64,000 bases of DNA from an uncultured Bacteroidota bacterium (lineage in GTDB: Bacteria; Bacteroidota; Bacteroidia; Flavobacteriales; Flavobacteriaceae). The stretch covers positions 71,699-135,698 of the forward strand of contig CACEAZ010000001.1 of assembly GCA_902557655.1 (NCBI GenBank), read 5' to 3'. The notes below the pieces were generated by a model, which saw only the letters and a list, made by a program, of their open reading frames with translations, did not search any database and was not told where the DNA came from. Position numbers and translations under genes: made by a program. Shown here piece by piece: positions 32,101 through 40,808 of this stretch. Each line of letters opens with the position of its first letter. Within the stretch, counting starts at the first letter, position 1.

Positions 32101-32224
32101 CTCTAGCTTTTAGGTCACCAAAATAATTTTCAAGTTTTATTTCCTTTTTTTCTTGCGAAAACAAACTCAGTGATAAACACAATAGCATTATACCACTAAG
32201 TATAGTAGTTGATTTATATAACAT
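29195..32224 (-). CDS. Sortilin/VPS10-like multi-BNR (Asp-box) repeat secreted protein
   Basis: Signal peptide; repeated YKSTDGGxxW Asp-box motifs; about 1009 aa. Confidence 0.88.
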   Translation of the reverse strand: MLYKSTTILSGIMLLCLSLSLFSQEKKEIKLENYFGDLKAREIGPAVMSGRISDLENHPTDPMIIYAGSAGGGVWKSNDAGTTFYPIFDDHCQSIGALEIDPNDPDNTIYVGTGEPWPRNSVSIGDGLYKSTDGGNNWNRIGLENSERIANIIVNPENSNEIYVAVLGALWSDSNERGVYKSVDGGETWENILYLNESTGCADLAMDPTDPNTLYASMWEFRRTAWSFNSGGDNSALYKSTDGGKNWDKIHNGFPKGKLGRLAIGVSESNPNTLYTVIEAEKDEDKGLYRSTDGGKNWEQKNNDFGITVRPFYFSRIVVDPRDENTVVKAGLYGSISKDGGETFESLGNMHPDIHDMVFDINNSDLMYVGTDGGVYRSWNKGVTMEIVENLPLSQFYHISVDNEEPYNIYGGLQDNGSWYGPSFAAGGISAKNWNPVGQGDGFRVLRHPTKNIIYSEMQGAENVWRYDVDNNLVKTIQPLPVKGYEEYRFNWNAPIEISKNNPDRIYIGSQYLHKSDDMGNSWDIISPDLTTNDKSKQNQEDSGGLSMDNSGAENHTTIFTVTESPLNENIIWVGTDDGNIQVTNDGGKNWKNVIENIQGVPNNTWVYHIEASTIDQNVAYAVFDGHTSGDMKAYAYKTSDLGKTWENIISNNDVTGFVRNIQVDYVNEDLLFLGTELGVYITINGGENWSRFNKNVPPVAVHYMELQEKTNDLVLGTHGRGVIIIDDISPLREINEKNLDEKLYFFSNDEFIIQEYGGFSDSFGRETQFFGANSSLSCEIQYLLPKRHTFGKMTMEIQDMEGNKITTLTPGKSKGINTVSWDYNMRVPKIAKAKTLSFGGFTPPTVPAGKYKVVIKKGRDTFEKIINVSYKNNAGLSSDDREFQFEIVMKLFNMTEDLAYTVYTIDEVLKSDLIGKKVKSKFDDLKKNLVITTGDNYVGAAKKQLREKMADLYSKVASSYDVPSSNELDNLELIENEMASAKKVYNKLLKKVDLSNLNLKSYDEFVNE

Positions 32225-32241
32225 TTTAAATTTTTAAATTT

Positions 32242-33009
32242 TTACTTATTTTCTTCCTCAGTTGTTTCAGGAAACTCAAATTCACTTTCATCAACCGTTG
32301 GGTTTAGTTCAATCGAAGTTATTGTAATGGGTTGACCAGGTTGATCCTTTACTCCTTGAGTCATCGAAAACGGCATATAAAGTCCTTCAACTTCTTGATA
32401 ATCACTCATTTTAGATTCCATGATCATTCCTTTTCCAGGTCCGTCCATAACTTCTTCGTGAACCATAATAGGAACAAAATTTTCTGAATCAAAATAGTAA
32501 ATGGAAACATTAGGAACTTCATTTCCATCAATGACCATAGGTTTCTTTGTAAGTTTTATTTTAAACACATCTGATCCCTCAACACTTTCTGTGCCCATAA
32601 GCTCAGCTGTAAATCCTTTTTCTTTATAATTTAGAAACGGGTCAGGAAATTCAGCAAGTTCGTTTCTAACATTGTCAACGTCTTCTTGGTCATTTTTTTC
32701 AGCTTTCATAGACATGAAATTTGTTGACCATAAAGTTTCACCATCAAAAACACCTTGTTTAATATCCATACCTTGAACTGAAATTTTTGTATACATTTTA
32801 TCTTTAAGCTGTACCATTTCAATAGGTATTTCCATACCCATCTGATTTATACTAGCATTCATTTTCATACCTTGAACATTCTCCCAGTTTTCTGCACCAC
32901 CAGTGTTCTCAAAATAATTTTCGATAATCTCATCTACTGATTGGGCGTTCACTGAAACAGTCAAAAGTGATATTACTACAAAAAGAAATAAGTTGTTTAA
33001 ATTTTTCAT
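32242..33009 (-). CDS. LolA-like outer-membrane lipoprotein-sorting family protein
   Basis: Signal peptide; ENYFENTGGAENWENVQGMKMNASINQMGMEIPIEMVQLKDKMYTKISVQGM pattern. Confidence 0.7.
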   Translation of the reverse strand: MKNLNNLFLFVVISLLTVSVNAQSVDEIIENYFENTGGAENWENVQGMKMNASINQMGMEIPIEMVQLKDKMYTKISVQGMDIKQGVFDGETLWSTNFMSMKAEKNDQEDVDNVRNELAEFPDPFLNYKEKGFTAELMGTESVEGSDVFKIKLTKKPMVIDGNEVPNVSIYYFDSENFVPIMVHEEVMDGPGKGMIMESKMSDYQEVEGLYMPFSMTQGVKDQPGQPITITSIELNPTVDESEFEFPETTEEENK

Positions 33010-33097
33010 TTTATTGAATTTAAGTTAAGCGTCAATATTAAATATTTATACTCGTTTTTTAAAAGAATAAAAGTTAATTTTATCATAAGATTTTTTT

Positions 33098-34018
33098 ATG
33101 AATCAGATTAAAATATTTTCTCCTGCATCGGTCTCTAATTTATGTTGTGGTTTTGATGTACTTGGCTTTTCAATCGACGGAATTGGAGACGAGCTTATAA
33201 TAACAAAATCCACTAATAAAGGAATAAATATAAAGGAAATTAAAGGATACAATGTTCCTTTACAAAACAACAAAAACACTGCTTCTGTTGCGGCTCAAGC
33301 TTTGTTGGATCATCTTGAGATCAACGAAGGTTTTGATATAGAAATTAATAAAAAAATTAAGCCTGGAAGTGGAATTGGAAGTAGTGCTGCTTCAGCAGTA
33401 GGAGCTGTTTATGGAATTAATAAACTTCTAGGAAATCCACTAAAACATGAAGAACTTCTAAAATTTGCAATGAAGGGTGAATTTATTTCTAGTAAAACAG
33501 CACCTGCTGATAACGTTGCTTCTGCTTTGCATGGTGGAACAATTTTAGTTAATAATAGAGAAAATTACAATGTAATTAAGCTTCCAGTTCCAAAAAATTT
33601 ATATGCAATCATACATCATCCATTGATTGAGATAAAAACCTCTGACTCACGGGTAATATTGCCTGAATCAGTTGATTTAAAAATTGTTTCTGATCAATTA
33701 AGCGCTGTGGGTGGATTTATTCACTCATTACATACTCAAGACTTTGAGCTTATGAAAATCTCTTTGAAAGATTATCTAGTTGAACAATTTAGATCAGATT
33801 ATGTCCCTGCATTTAATGAAATCAGGAGTGTAGCTGATCTTAATAATACAATTTGTTGTTCTATTTCTGGTTCAGGCCCTTCAATTTTCACTTTAGTCAA
33901 CTCGCTTAATGAAGCTCAAAGACTAAAATTATTGTTTGATGAAATATATAAGGTTAAAAAACTAGAGTTTAATTCCTATATAACTGGTTTAAATTCAAAA
34001 GGGGTTCATGAGATCTGA
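33098..34018 (+). CDS. thrB: Homoserine kinase
   Basis: GHMP kinase motif PGSGIGSSAASAVGAVYG, SPASVSNLCCGFDVLG, SISGSGPSIF. Confidence 0.93.
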   Translation: MNQIKIFSPASVSNLCCGFDVLGFSIDGIGDELIITKSTNKGINIKEIKGYNVPLQNNKNTASVAAQALLDHLEINEGFDIEINKKIKPGSGIGSSAASAVGAVYGINKLLGNPLKHEELLKFAMKGEFISSKTAPADNVASALHGGTILVNNRENYNVIKLPVPKNLYAIIHHPLIEIKTSDSRVILPESVDLKIVSDQLSAVGGFIHSLHTQDFELMKISLKDYLVEQFRSDYVPAFNEIRSVADLNNTICCSISGSGPSIFTLVNSLNEAQRLKLLFDEIYKVKKLEFNSYITGLNSKGVHEI

Positions 34019-34170
34019 TTATCAACAGTTTAGATTTTTTCAATTTTAATAAATTCTTTTTTTTAGCTAGTTTTTTTTTCATTTTCTCATTTTTAAATAC
34101 TCTTTTTTGTTGAATACATAAAATTTAAAGAATTATAAATTTTACTAATAAAAATCCACTTATTATTATT

Positions 34171-34178
34171 TATATTTG
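34171..34178 (+). promoter_or_regulatory. -7 element TATATTTG upstream of amt
   Basis: TAnnTTTG match 46 nt before the ATG at 34224; no good -33 partner. Confidence 0.5.
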
Positions 34179-34223
34179 CGAATTATTTAACAAAATAAGA
34201 AAACAACTAAAAACTTTTTAATT

Positions 34224-35477
34224 ATGTATATTAATTTCTTACAGCTTTCACTAGAAAATGAACTTTCAATAATGTGGATCACCGTAGCTGGATTTCTTGT
34301 ATTCTTTATGCATGCAGGGTTTACTTTACTAGAGTCCGGTATGACTCAATCAAAAAATGCCGTAAATATTGCAATGAAAAACATGATGGCTATCTCGGTT
34401 GGATCGGTCATTTACTGGTTTATTGGTTATTCTCTAATGTATGGAGATACTTCAAACGGTATTTTAAGATGGTCAGGATTTTTTACAGAAACTCAACCAC
34501 ACGATTTATTTTTTCAAACAATGTTTGCTGCTACCTGTGCTACAATTGTTTCCGGTGCTGTTGCAGGTAGAACAAAATATAATGTCTTTGGAATATTTGC
34601 CATAATCATGACAGGTTTGATATATCCTATAGCAGGAGGCTGGGAGTGGAATACTGACGGATGGTTAAATAGTGCTAGCTTTATGCCCGTTGAATTTATT
34701 GATCTTGCAGGTTCATCTGTTGTTCATGCTGTTGGTGGTTGGGCTGCATTAGTTGGTGCTTATATGGTGGGACCAAGGATAGGTAAATACGTTAAAGGGA
34801 ATGTAGAGGCTATCCCAGGTCATAATAAGACCTTGGCTACTTTAGGAGTTATGGCTTTATGGTTTGGATGGTTTGGCTTTAACGGAGGATCTCAATTAGC
34901 TTGGGGAGGAGATAATACTGTAGCAGCAACTACGATTGTCTTGCTTACAAACTTATCTGCCTCAGCAGGAGCAATCGGAGCTTTACTAACTACTTGGATT
35001 TGGTATGGAAAACCAGATATTGTCCAAACCTTAAACGGTGCACTTGCTGGACTTGTTAGTATTACTGCAGGCGCTGCAAATATGGAAGCCTCTGGGGCCT
35101 TCTTTGCTGGTTTAATTGGAGGGATTTTGGTTGTCTTTTCCATTGAATTTATCGAGAAAAAATTACGAATTGATGATGCGATTGGAGCATCTTCAGTTCA
35201 TGGTGTTGTTGGTGTCTGGGGTACAATTGTTATTGGTCTCTGGGGTGTTAACGGCGATACAGGAATAGGTCTTTTTAACGGCGGAGGATTTGATCAATTA
35301 ATTAGTCAAATAATCGGTTCCTTGGCATATTCGATTTGGGCTATTGTTTTTGCTTTTATTTTCTTTTTTATTTTAAAAAAATCTATGGGTTTACGAGTCA
35401 CAAAAGAAGAAGAAATTGCAGGATTAGATATTGCTGAGCATGGCATAAGAGCTTATCCTGGTAAGAGAAATAGATAG
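34224..35477 (+). CDS. amt: Ammonium transporter
   Basis: FFMHAGFTLLESGMTQSKNAVNIAMKN, LAGSSVVHAVGGWAALVGA, SSVHGVVGVWG. Confidence 0.97.
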   Translation: MYINFLQLSLENELSIMWITVAGFLVFFMHAGFTLLESGMTQSKNAVNIAMKNMMAISVGSVIYWFIGYSLMYGDTSNGILRWSGFFTETQPHDLFFQTMFAATCATIVSGAVAGRTKYNVFGIFAIIMTGLIYPIAGGWEWNTDGWLNSASFMPVEFIDLAGSSVVHAVGGWAALVGAYMVGPRIGKYVKGNVEAIPGHNKTLATLGVMALWFGWFGFNGGSQLAWGGDNTVAATTIVLLTNLSASAGAIGALLTTWIWYGKPDIVQTLNGALAGLVSITAGAANMEASGAFFAGLIGGILVVFSIEFIEKKLRIDDAIGASSVHGVVGVWGTIVIGLWGVNGDTGIGLFNGGGFDQLISQIIGSLAYSIWAIVFAFIFFFILKKSMGLRVTKEEEIAGLDIAEHGIRAYPGKRNR

Positions 35478-35503
35478 TGGAATATCTATAATTCGTGAGA
35501 AAT

Positions 35504-35522
35504 AACTTCATGCAATGAAGTT
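35504..35522 (+). terminator. Hairpin after amt
   Basis: AACTTCA TGCAA TGAAGTT followed by a T-rich tract. Confidence 0.6.
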
Positions 35523-35542
35523 GGTTTTTAGTTTGTTTTTTT

Positions 35543-35568
35543 AAAGGGTCCTGTGGTGGGGCCCTTTT
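35543..35568 (+). terminator. Second hairpin terminator after amt
   Basis: AAAGGGTCC ... GGGGCCCTTT followed by TTCTTTT. Confidence 0.75.
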
Positions 35569-35607
35569 CTTTTGGATCTTGTATAATTAATATACTACCT
35601 TTGAAAG

Positions 35608-36486
35608 ATGCATAAATCAGGATTTATAAATATTATTGGCAATCCAAATGTTGGAAAGTCTACTCTTATGAATTGTTTTATGGGGGAAAAGTTTTCTATT
35701 ATAACTTCCAAAGCTCAAACTACAAGACATAGAATTTTAGGTATAGTAAATGAAGAAGATTTTCAATTGGTTTTTTCAGATACACCAGGAATCTTAAAGC
35801 CATCCTATGAGCTTCAAGACTCTATGATGGATTTTGTTAAAAATGCATTAGAAGACGCTGATATAATAATTTACATGCTAGAAATAGGAGAAACATCCAT
35901 AAAAAATAATCAAGTCCATAAAAAAATATTGAATGCTAATGTTCCTACTTTTATTTTATTAAATAAGATCGATCTTTCTGATCAGAAAAATTTAGAAGAC
36001 CAAGTAATTTTATGGAAAGAATTATATCCAAAGGCTCATATATATCCAATCTCAGCCCTTAATAATTTTAATATAGATATAGTTTTAAAACACTTAATTG
36101 AGTTAATTCCACAATCACCTCCTTATTTTCCGAAAGATCAATTGACTGACAAGCCTGAACGATTTTTTGTAAATGAAATTCTAAGAGAAAAAATCTTGTT
36201 GTATTACAATAAAGAAATCCCTTATTCGGTTGAGGTAGTAACCGAAGACTTTAAAGAAGAAGACAATATTATTAAAATTAAATCGGTGATTTTTGTAGAA
36301 AGAGATTCACAAAAGGGAATTATTATTGGACATAAAGGTAGTGCTCTAAAAAAAATTGGCACCAAAGCAAGACAAGGCTTAGAAGTGTTTTTTGGAAAAA
36401 AAATCTATATTGAATTACAAGTAAAAGTTAGCAAAAACTGGAGGTCAAATGCAAAGCTTTTAAAAAAATTCGGATATAAAAATTAA
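35608..36486 (+). CDS. era: GTPase Era
   Basis: GNPNVGKSTLMN, DTPGI, NKID; KH domain IKSVIFVERDSQKGIIIGHKGSALKKIGTKAR. Confidence 0.97.
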   Translation: MHKSGFINIIGNPNVGKSTLMNCFMGEKFSIITSKAQTTRHRILGIVNEEDFQLVFSDTPGILKPSYELQDSMMDFVKNALEDADIIIYMLEIGETSIKNNQVHKKILNANVPTFILLNKIDLSDQKNLEDQVILWKELYPKAHIYPISALNNFNIDIVLKHLIELIPQSPPYFPKDQLTDKPERFFVNEILREKILLYYNKEIPYSVEVVTEDFKEEDNIIKIKSVIFVERDSQKGIIIGHKGSALKKIGTKARQGLEVFFGKKIYIELQVKVSKNWRSNAKLLKKFGYKN

Positions 36487-36525
36487 TTTCTTAACAAAAA
36501 CATAACCAAATAAATAAATACCTTG

Positions 36526-36557
36526 TTTTGAACCAATCCAATTAATAGTTATATTGG
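36526..36557 (+). promoter_or_regulatory. Promoter-like element upstream of the tandem secreted paralogs
   Basis: TTTTG-N19-TATATTGG (one mismatch to TAnnTTTG); also CCAAT-N10-ATTGG inverted repeat (36538-36557). Confidence 0.5.
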
Positions 36558-36581
36558 TAGACTAACTAAATTTAACTAATT

Positions 36582-37328
36582 ATGAAAAGATTAATATTAT
36601 TACTTGTTGTTGTATTTACTTTTGGTAATACGATGGCTCAGATGACTTGGATGACTGCATATAAGGTTGATCCTGTAAAAATGAAAGATGCAAAATCAGC
36701 AATTTCAAATAAGACAAAAAAATATAACTCAAAAGCTGACGGTGAGTTAATCTATACCTATGAAATTGTTGCTGGAGACAGAGCTAATTATCTTGTTAGG
36801 TCTGGTTTTGCTCAATCAATGGCTCAATTTGATTCTTACGGCAGCCAGGGTCTTGATTATTGGATGGAAAATGTAGCGCCATTAATGAATAATGTTGGTG
36901 GTACCGAATATTTTTCTCACGCAACCGATGCAAGCTTTGATGATGCTGAACCAGGTGTAAATAAAATATGGAAAGTTCTTCATTATAACGTAAAGAGAAA
37001 TTCAGGACCAGATTTTTGGAAATTTAGAACAAGAGTTGCAAAAGCAGCTGAAAAAGTAGGTGGTTTAAGCCTACATGTTTGGGCTGGTTCATTAGGTGGT
37101 CCTAGTGGTCATGTACTTGTTGGATATGGAAATGCTGATATGTCGGGAATAGATAATGAATCTGAAACCTGGCCAAAGGTTATAGAAGCTTATAAAGAAA
37201 TTTTTGGTGAAGACTCTTTTGATAATGACCAAGAAGCTTTTAATAATAGCTTAGAGATGTGGGGTAACTTTTCAGAGGTTTGGAGATGGTTACCTGATTT
37301 GAGTTCTCCTGCAGTTTCAATAAACTAA
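36582..37328 (+). CDS. Secreted protein of unknown function (paralog A)
   Basis: Signal peptide MKRLILLLVVVFTFGNTMAQ; aligns by eye to the next ORF (KTKKYN/KTKKFN, YWMENVAP/YWMKNVMP). Confidence 0.85.
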   Translation: MKRLILLLVVVFTFGNTMAQMTWMTAYKVDPVKMKDAKSAISNKTKKYNSKADGELIYTYEIVAGDRANYLVRSGFAQSMAQFDSYGSQGLDYWMENVAPLMNNVGGTEYFSHATDASFDDAEPGVNKIWKVLHYNVKRNSGPDFWKFRTRVAKAAEKVGGLSLHVWAGSLGGPSGHVLVGYGNADMSGIDNESETWPKVIEAYKEIFGEDSFDNDQEAFNNSLEMWGNFSEVWRWLPDLSSPAVSIN

Positions 37329-37351
37329 TTATAAATTTAAAACTTTAAAAA

Positions 37352-38113
37352 ATGAAAAAATTAATTTTATTACTATTGGTTGCTCCTTTATTTGTTTTTA
37401 CCCAAAACAATCCTAATGCTGAGTATTGGCAAATAAATAGATGGGAAGCAAAAGAGGGAATGGCAAAAGAATTTGAATCAGCTGTTGCAAAAAAGACTAA
37501 AAAATTTAACAATTCTCAAGAAACAGCAATTTTAACATTCCGTATTGTGACTGGTCCTGATTCGGGAAAATACATGCGCGTTGTAGGACCAAAAAGTGGA
37601 GAATTTTTTAACGAAACAGTATCTAATTCAGAAGAATATGCATACTGGATGAAAAATGTAATGCCCTATGTTAAAGATCAAGCAGGTAACAAAAGAACTG
37701 CTAGAATTAAAGATTTATCATATAACTGGGAAAATTCTGAAGCTCCAATGAAATATGTTGAGTTTACGACAATTAGGTTAAATCCTGGTGAAGGAAGAGA
37801 TTGGTTTTCCATGATGAGAAATGATGCCAAATTAAAAAAAGCTAATGGATTTACTGGTGTTAGAGGAGTATTTTGGCTTGTTTCAGGAGGACAATCTGAA
37901 ATGCATGTTGTCGAACCATATAATTCTCATGGAGTTAGGAAAGGCGTTTTTAGTGATCCTGATTTTGATTATACTGATTCCTACAACGAAATGTTTGGAT
38001 GGAGAGCACGCACATACGATCAGATGAATGCAGGTATGTCTATAAGAGATTATGGAGGTATAATTACCGAGACTTTAGAATTCATTCCAGAAATGTCAAC
38101 TTCTATTGAATAG
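37352..38113 (+). CDS. Secreted protein of unknown function (paralog B)
   Basis: Signal peptide MKKLILLLLVAPLFVFTQ; similar length and motifs to the preceding ORF. Confidence 0.85.
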   Translation: MKKLILLLLVAPLFVFTQNNPNAEYWQINRWEAKEGMAKEFESAVAKKTKKFNNSQETAILTFRIVTGPDSGKYMRVVGPKSGEFFNETVSNSEEYAYWMKNVMPYVKDQAGNKRTARIKDLSYNWENSEAPMKYVEFTTIRLNPGEGRDWFSMMRNDAKLKKANGFTGVRGVFWLVSGGQSEMHVVEPYNSHGVRKGVFSDPDFDYTDSYNEMFGWRARTYDQMNAGMSIRDYGGIITETLEFIPEMSTSIE

Positions 38114-38138
38114 ATTATAGTTAACCCTCAAATTTTAT

Positions 38139-38170
38139 AAAAGAGCAGTATATTTACTGCTCTTTTTTTT
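38139..38170 (+). terminator. Intrinsic terminator after the tandem paralogs
   Basis: AAAAGAGCAGTA TATT TACTGCTCTTTT followed by a T tract. Confidence 0.9.
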
Positions 38171-38207
38171 ACAACTAATTTAGTCTTACATTTGTTGACC
38201 CTTTATT

Positions 38208-39509
38208 ATGAGTAATATTATAGCTATCGTAGGAAGACCTAATGTTGGAAAATCAACATTGTTTAATCGACTCATTCAGCGAAGAGAAGCCATTGTTGAT
38301 TCTGTAAGCGGAGTAACCAGAGACCGTCATTACGGAAAAGGAGACTGGAACGGCAGGGATTTTTCTGTCATTGATACAGGTGGATATGTAGTCGGAAGTG
38401 ATGATTTTTTTGAGTCAGAGATAGATAATCAGGTTGAATTAGCTATCGATGAGGCTGACATAATTTTATTTATGGTTGACGTTGATTCTGGAGTTACTTC
38501 CATGGATTCAGAAATTTCAGAACTATTGAGAAAAATTGAAAAGCCAGTTTTTTTGGTAGTTAATAAAGTTGATAATTCCTCTAGGATGAATGATATTAAC
38601 GAGTTTTATTCCATGGGAATTAAAAAACTTTATCCAATTGCAAGTTCTAATGGTTTTGGAACAGGAGAATTACTCGATGATGTTGTAAAACTATTCAAAG
38701 AAGAAAAGGAAATAATTGATGATGTTCCCAAATTTGCAGTTGTAGGTAGACCAAATGCTGGAAAATCCTCCTTTATTAATGCATTAATTGGTGAGAATAG
38801 GAACATTGTTACCGAAATTCCTGGAACTACAAGAGATTCTATCAATACCCGATATAATAGATTCGGATTTGAATTTGATCTCATTGATACCGCGGGAATT
38901 AGAAAAAAATCTAAGGTTAAAGAAAATTTAGAATTTTACTCTGTTATGAGGAGTGTAAGAGCGATTGAAAATTGTGATGTTTGTATATTGCTTTTTGATG
39001 TAAGTAGAGGTTTTGACGCTCAGGTAAAAAGTATTTTTTGGCTTTGTGAAAGAAATAAAAAAGGAATTGTATTAATAGCTAATAAATGGGACTTAATTGA
39101 AAAAAATACAAATTCAACAAAACAATATGAAACAATAATAAAGAAAGAAATAGAACCTTTCACAAATGTTAAAATAATTTTTGTTTCAACTTTAAATAAG
39201 CAAAGAATTCATAAAGCTATAGAAACTGCTGTTGATGTTTTTAAAGGAAGATCACTCAAAATTAAAACTAGGAAGCTTAATGATATTTTATTGCCTATAA
39301 TATCAGCTTATCCTCCACCATCAATCAAAGGAAAATATGTGAAAATTAAGTTTATAACACAACTTCCAACTCACTATCCACAGTTTGCATTTTTCTGTAA
39401 TTTGCCTCAATATGTTAAGGAGCCCTATAAGAGGTTTTTAGAAAATAAAATCAGAGAAAATTTTGATTTTGAGGGAGTTCCGATTACAATTTTTATGAGA
39501 AAAAAATAG
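38208..39509 (+). CDS. der: GTPase Der (EngA), two G domains
   Basis: Two P-loops (GRPNVGKSTLFN, GRPNAGKSSFIN); C-terminal KH-like domain. Confidence 0.98.
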   Translation: MSNIIAIVGRPNVGKSTLFNRLIQRREAIVDSVSGVTRDRHYGKGDWNGRDFSVIDTGGYVVGSDDFFESEIDNQVELAIDEADIILFMVDVDSGVTSMDSEISELLRKIEKPVFLVVNKVDNSSRMNDINEFYSMGIKKLYPIASSNGFGTGELLDDVVKLFKEEKEIIDDVPKFAVVGRPNAGKSSFINALIGENRNIVTEIPGTTRDSINTRYNRFGFEFDLIDTAGIRKKSKVKENLEFYSVMRSVRAIENCDVCILLFDVSRGFDAQVKSIFWLCERNKKGIVLIANKWDLIEKNTNSTKQYETIIKKEIEPFTNVKIIFVSTLNKQRIHKAIETAVDVFKGRSLKIKTRKLNDILLPIISAYPPPSIKGKYVKIKFITQLPTHYPQFAFFCNLPQYVKEPYKRFLENKIRENFDFEGVPITIFMRKK

Positions 39510-39510
39510 T

Positions 39511-39837
39511 TTATAACTGATCTCTAATTTCAATTAGTTTTGTTTTAATAAAATTTAGCTTGGTAATAATTTCTAACCTTCCTAATGATTTTTTATTATT
39601 CTTAATATAGTCTTTAGCCCCCTGAATTGTGTATCCTTTCTCTTTTAGTAAAAAGTATATTTTATTAAAATTTTCAATGTCTTTTGATGTAAACTTTCTA
39701 TTACCTCTAGAATTTTTTTTTGGATTTAGAATCTTAAATTCTTGTTCCCAAAAACGAATTAATGAAGTTTTTACTTGAAATTTTGATGCAACTTCACCAA
39801 TCGAATAGTATCTTTTTTCCGGGAGGTTAATTTTCAT
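39511..39837 (-). CDS. MerR-family transcriptional regulator
   Basis: YYSIGEVASKFQVKTSLIRFWEQEFKILNPKKNSRGNRKFTSKDIENF. Confidence 0.9.
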   Translation of the reverse strand: MKINLPEKRYYSIGEVASKFQVKTSLIRFWEQEFKILNPKKNSRGNRKFTSKDIENFNKIYFLLKEKGYTIQGAKDYIKNNKKSLGRLEIITKLNFIKTKLIEIRDQL

Positions 39838-40808
39838 TAGTCTAATGATTGATTAACTACAGAGGCTTGTTGTAACAATTGATCATATTCTTTTGCTGTT
39901 AAGTTTCCGTAATAAAAATTTATAGGATTTATTTTTACTTTGTCCTTAAAAATCTCATAATGTAAATGAGGGGCACTAGATCTTCCTGTGTTACCAACAT
40001 ATCCAATCAAATCTCCTCTTTTAACACGCTGATATCTTTTTACATTAAACTTATACAAATGAGCATAAAGGCTGGTGTATCCGTAACCATGATCTATCCT
40101 TATGTGATTACCATATCCTGATGACCTATTATCTGCACGAGTTACAACTCCATCCCCCGATGCATAAACTGGTGTCCCTTGCGGCGCTGTAAAATCAATT
40201 CCATAATGAAACTTTTTTACCTTTGTAAAAGGGTCAATTCTTTTACCAAAGCCTGAAGCAATTCTCGTTAAGTCATCATTGTTGACAGGTTGAATAGCGG
40301 GAATTGACTTTAAAAGTTTTTCTTTGTCTTCTGCAAGTTTTGCTATTTCATCTAGCGATTTAGATTGAATTGTTAATCTCTTCTGTATAACATCAATCTT
40401 TTTATTACTTTCTTTAATTACGTCTGAATATTCAAACCCATCAAATTTATTATATCTGTTTACCCCACCTATACCCGCTTTTCTTTTATCTTCACTTATT
40501 GGATTTGCTTCAAAATAAATTCTGTATATAGAATTATCTCTTTCTTCGATATTTTCTAAAACACTTTCAATATTTTCCATTTTTTTATCTAATTGGGAAT
40601 ATTGAAATTTCATATTATCCAACTCTCTATTTAATGATCTTTCTTGAGGAGATTGAAAATACTGACTTCCGATAAATATGAACAGAAATCCAAAAAGCGA
40701 TGAGCCGATTAAAAATATAAGTATATTTTTAAGTACAGTTTTTTTACTCGTTTTAATTTTTTTGAACGAGAGAGACTCAGAATCGTAATAATATTTTGCT
40801 TTAGACAT
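39837..40808 (-). CDS. M23 family (LytM) metallopeptidase
   Basis: N-terminal TM, coiled coil, FHYGIDFTAPQGTPVYASGDGVV...GHIRIDHGYGYTSLYAHL...APHLHYEI. Confidence 0.94.
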   Translation of the reverse strand: MSKAKYYYDSESLSFKKIKTSKKTVLKNILIFLIGSSLFGFLFIFIGSQYFQSPQERSLNRELDNMKFQYSQLDKKMENIESVLENIEERDNSIYRIYFEANPISEDKRKAGIGGVNRYNKFDGFEYSDVIKESNKKIDVIQKRLTIQSKSLDEIAKLAEDKEKLLKSIPAIQPVNNDDLTRIASGFGKRIDPFTKVKKFHYGIDFTAPQGTPVYASGDGVVTRADNRSSGYGNHIRIDHGYGYTSLYAHLYKFNVKRYQRVKRGDLIGYVGNTGRSSAPHLHYEIFKDKVKINPINFYYGNLTAKEYDQLLQQASVVNQSLD

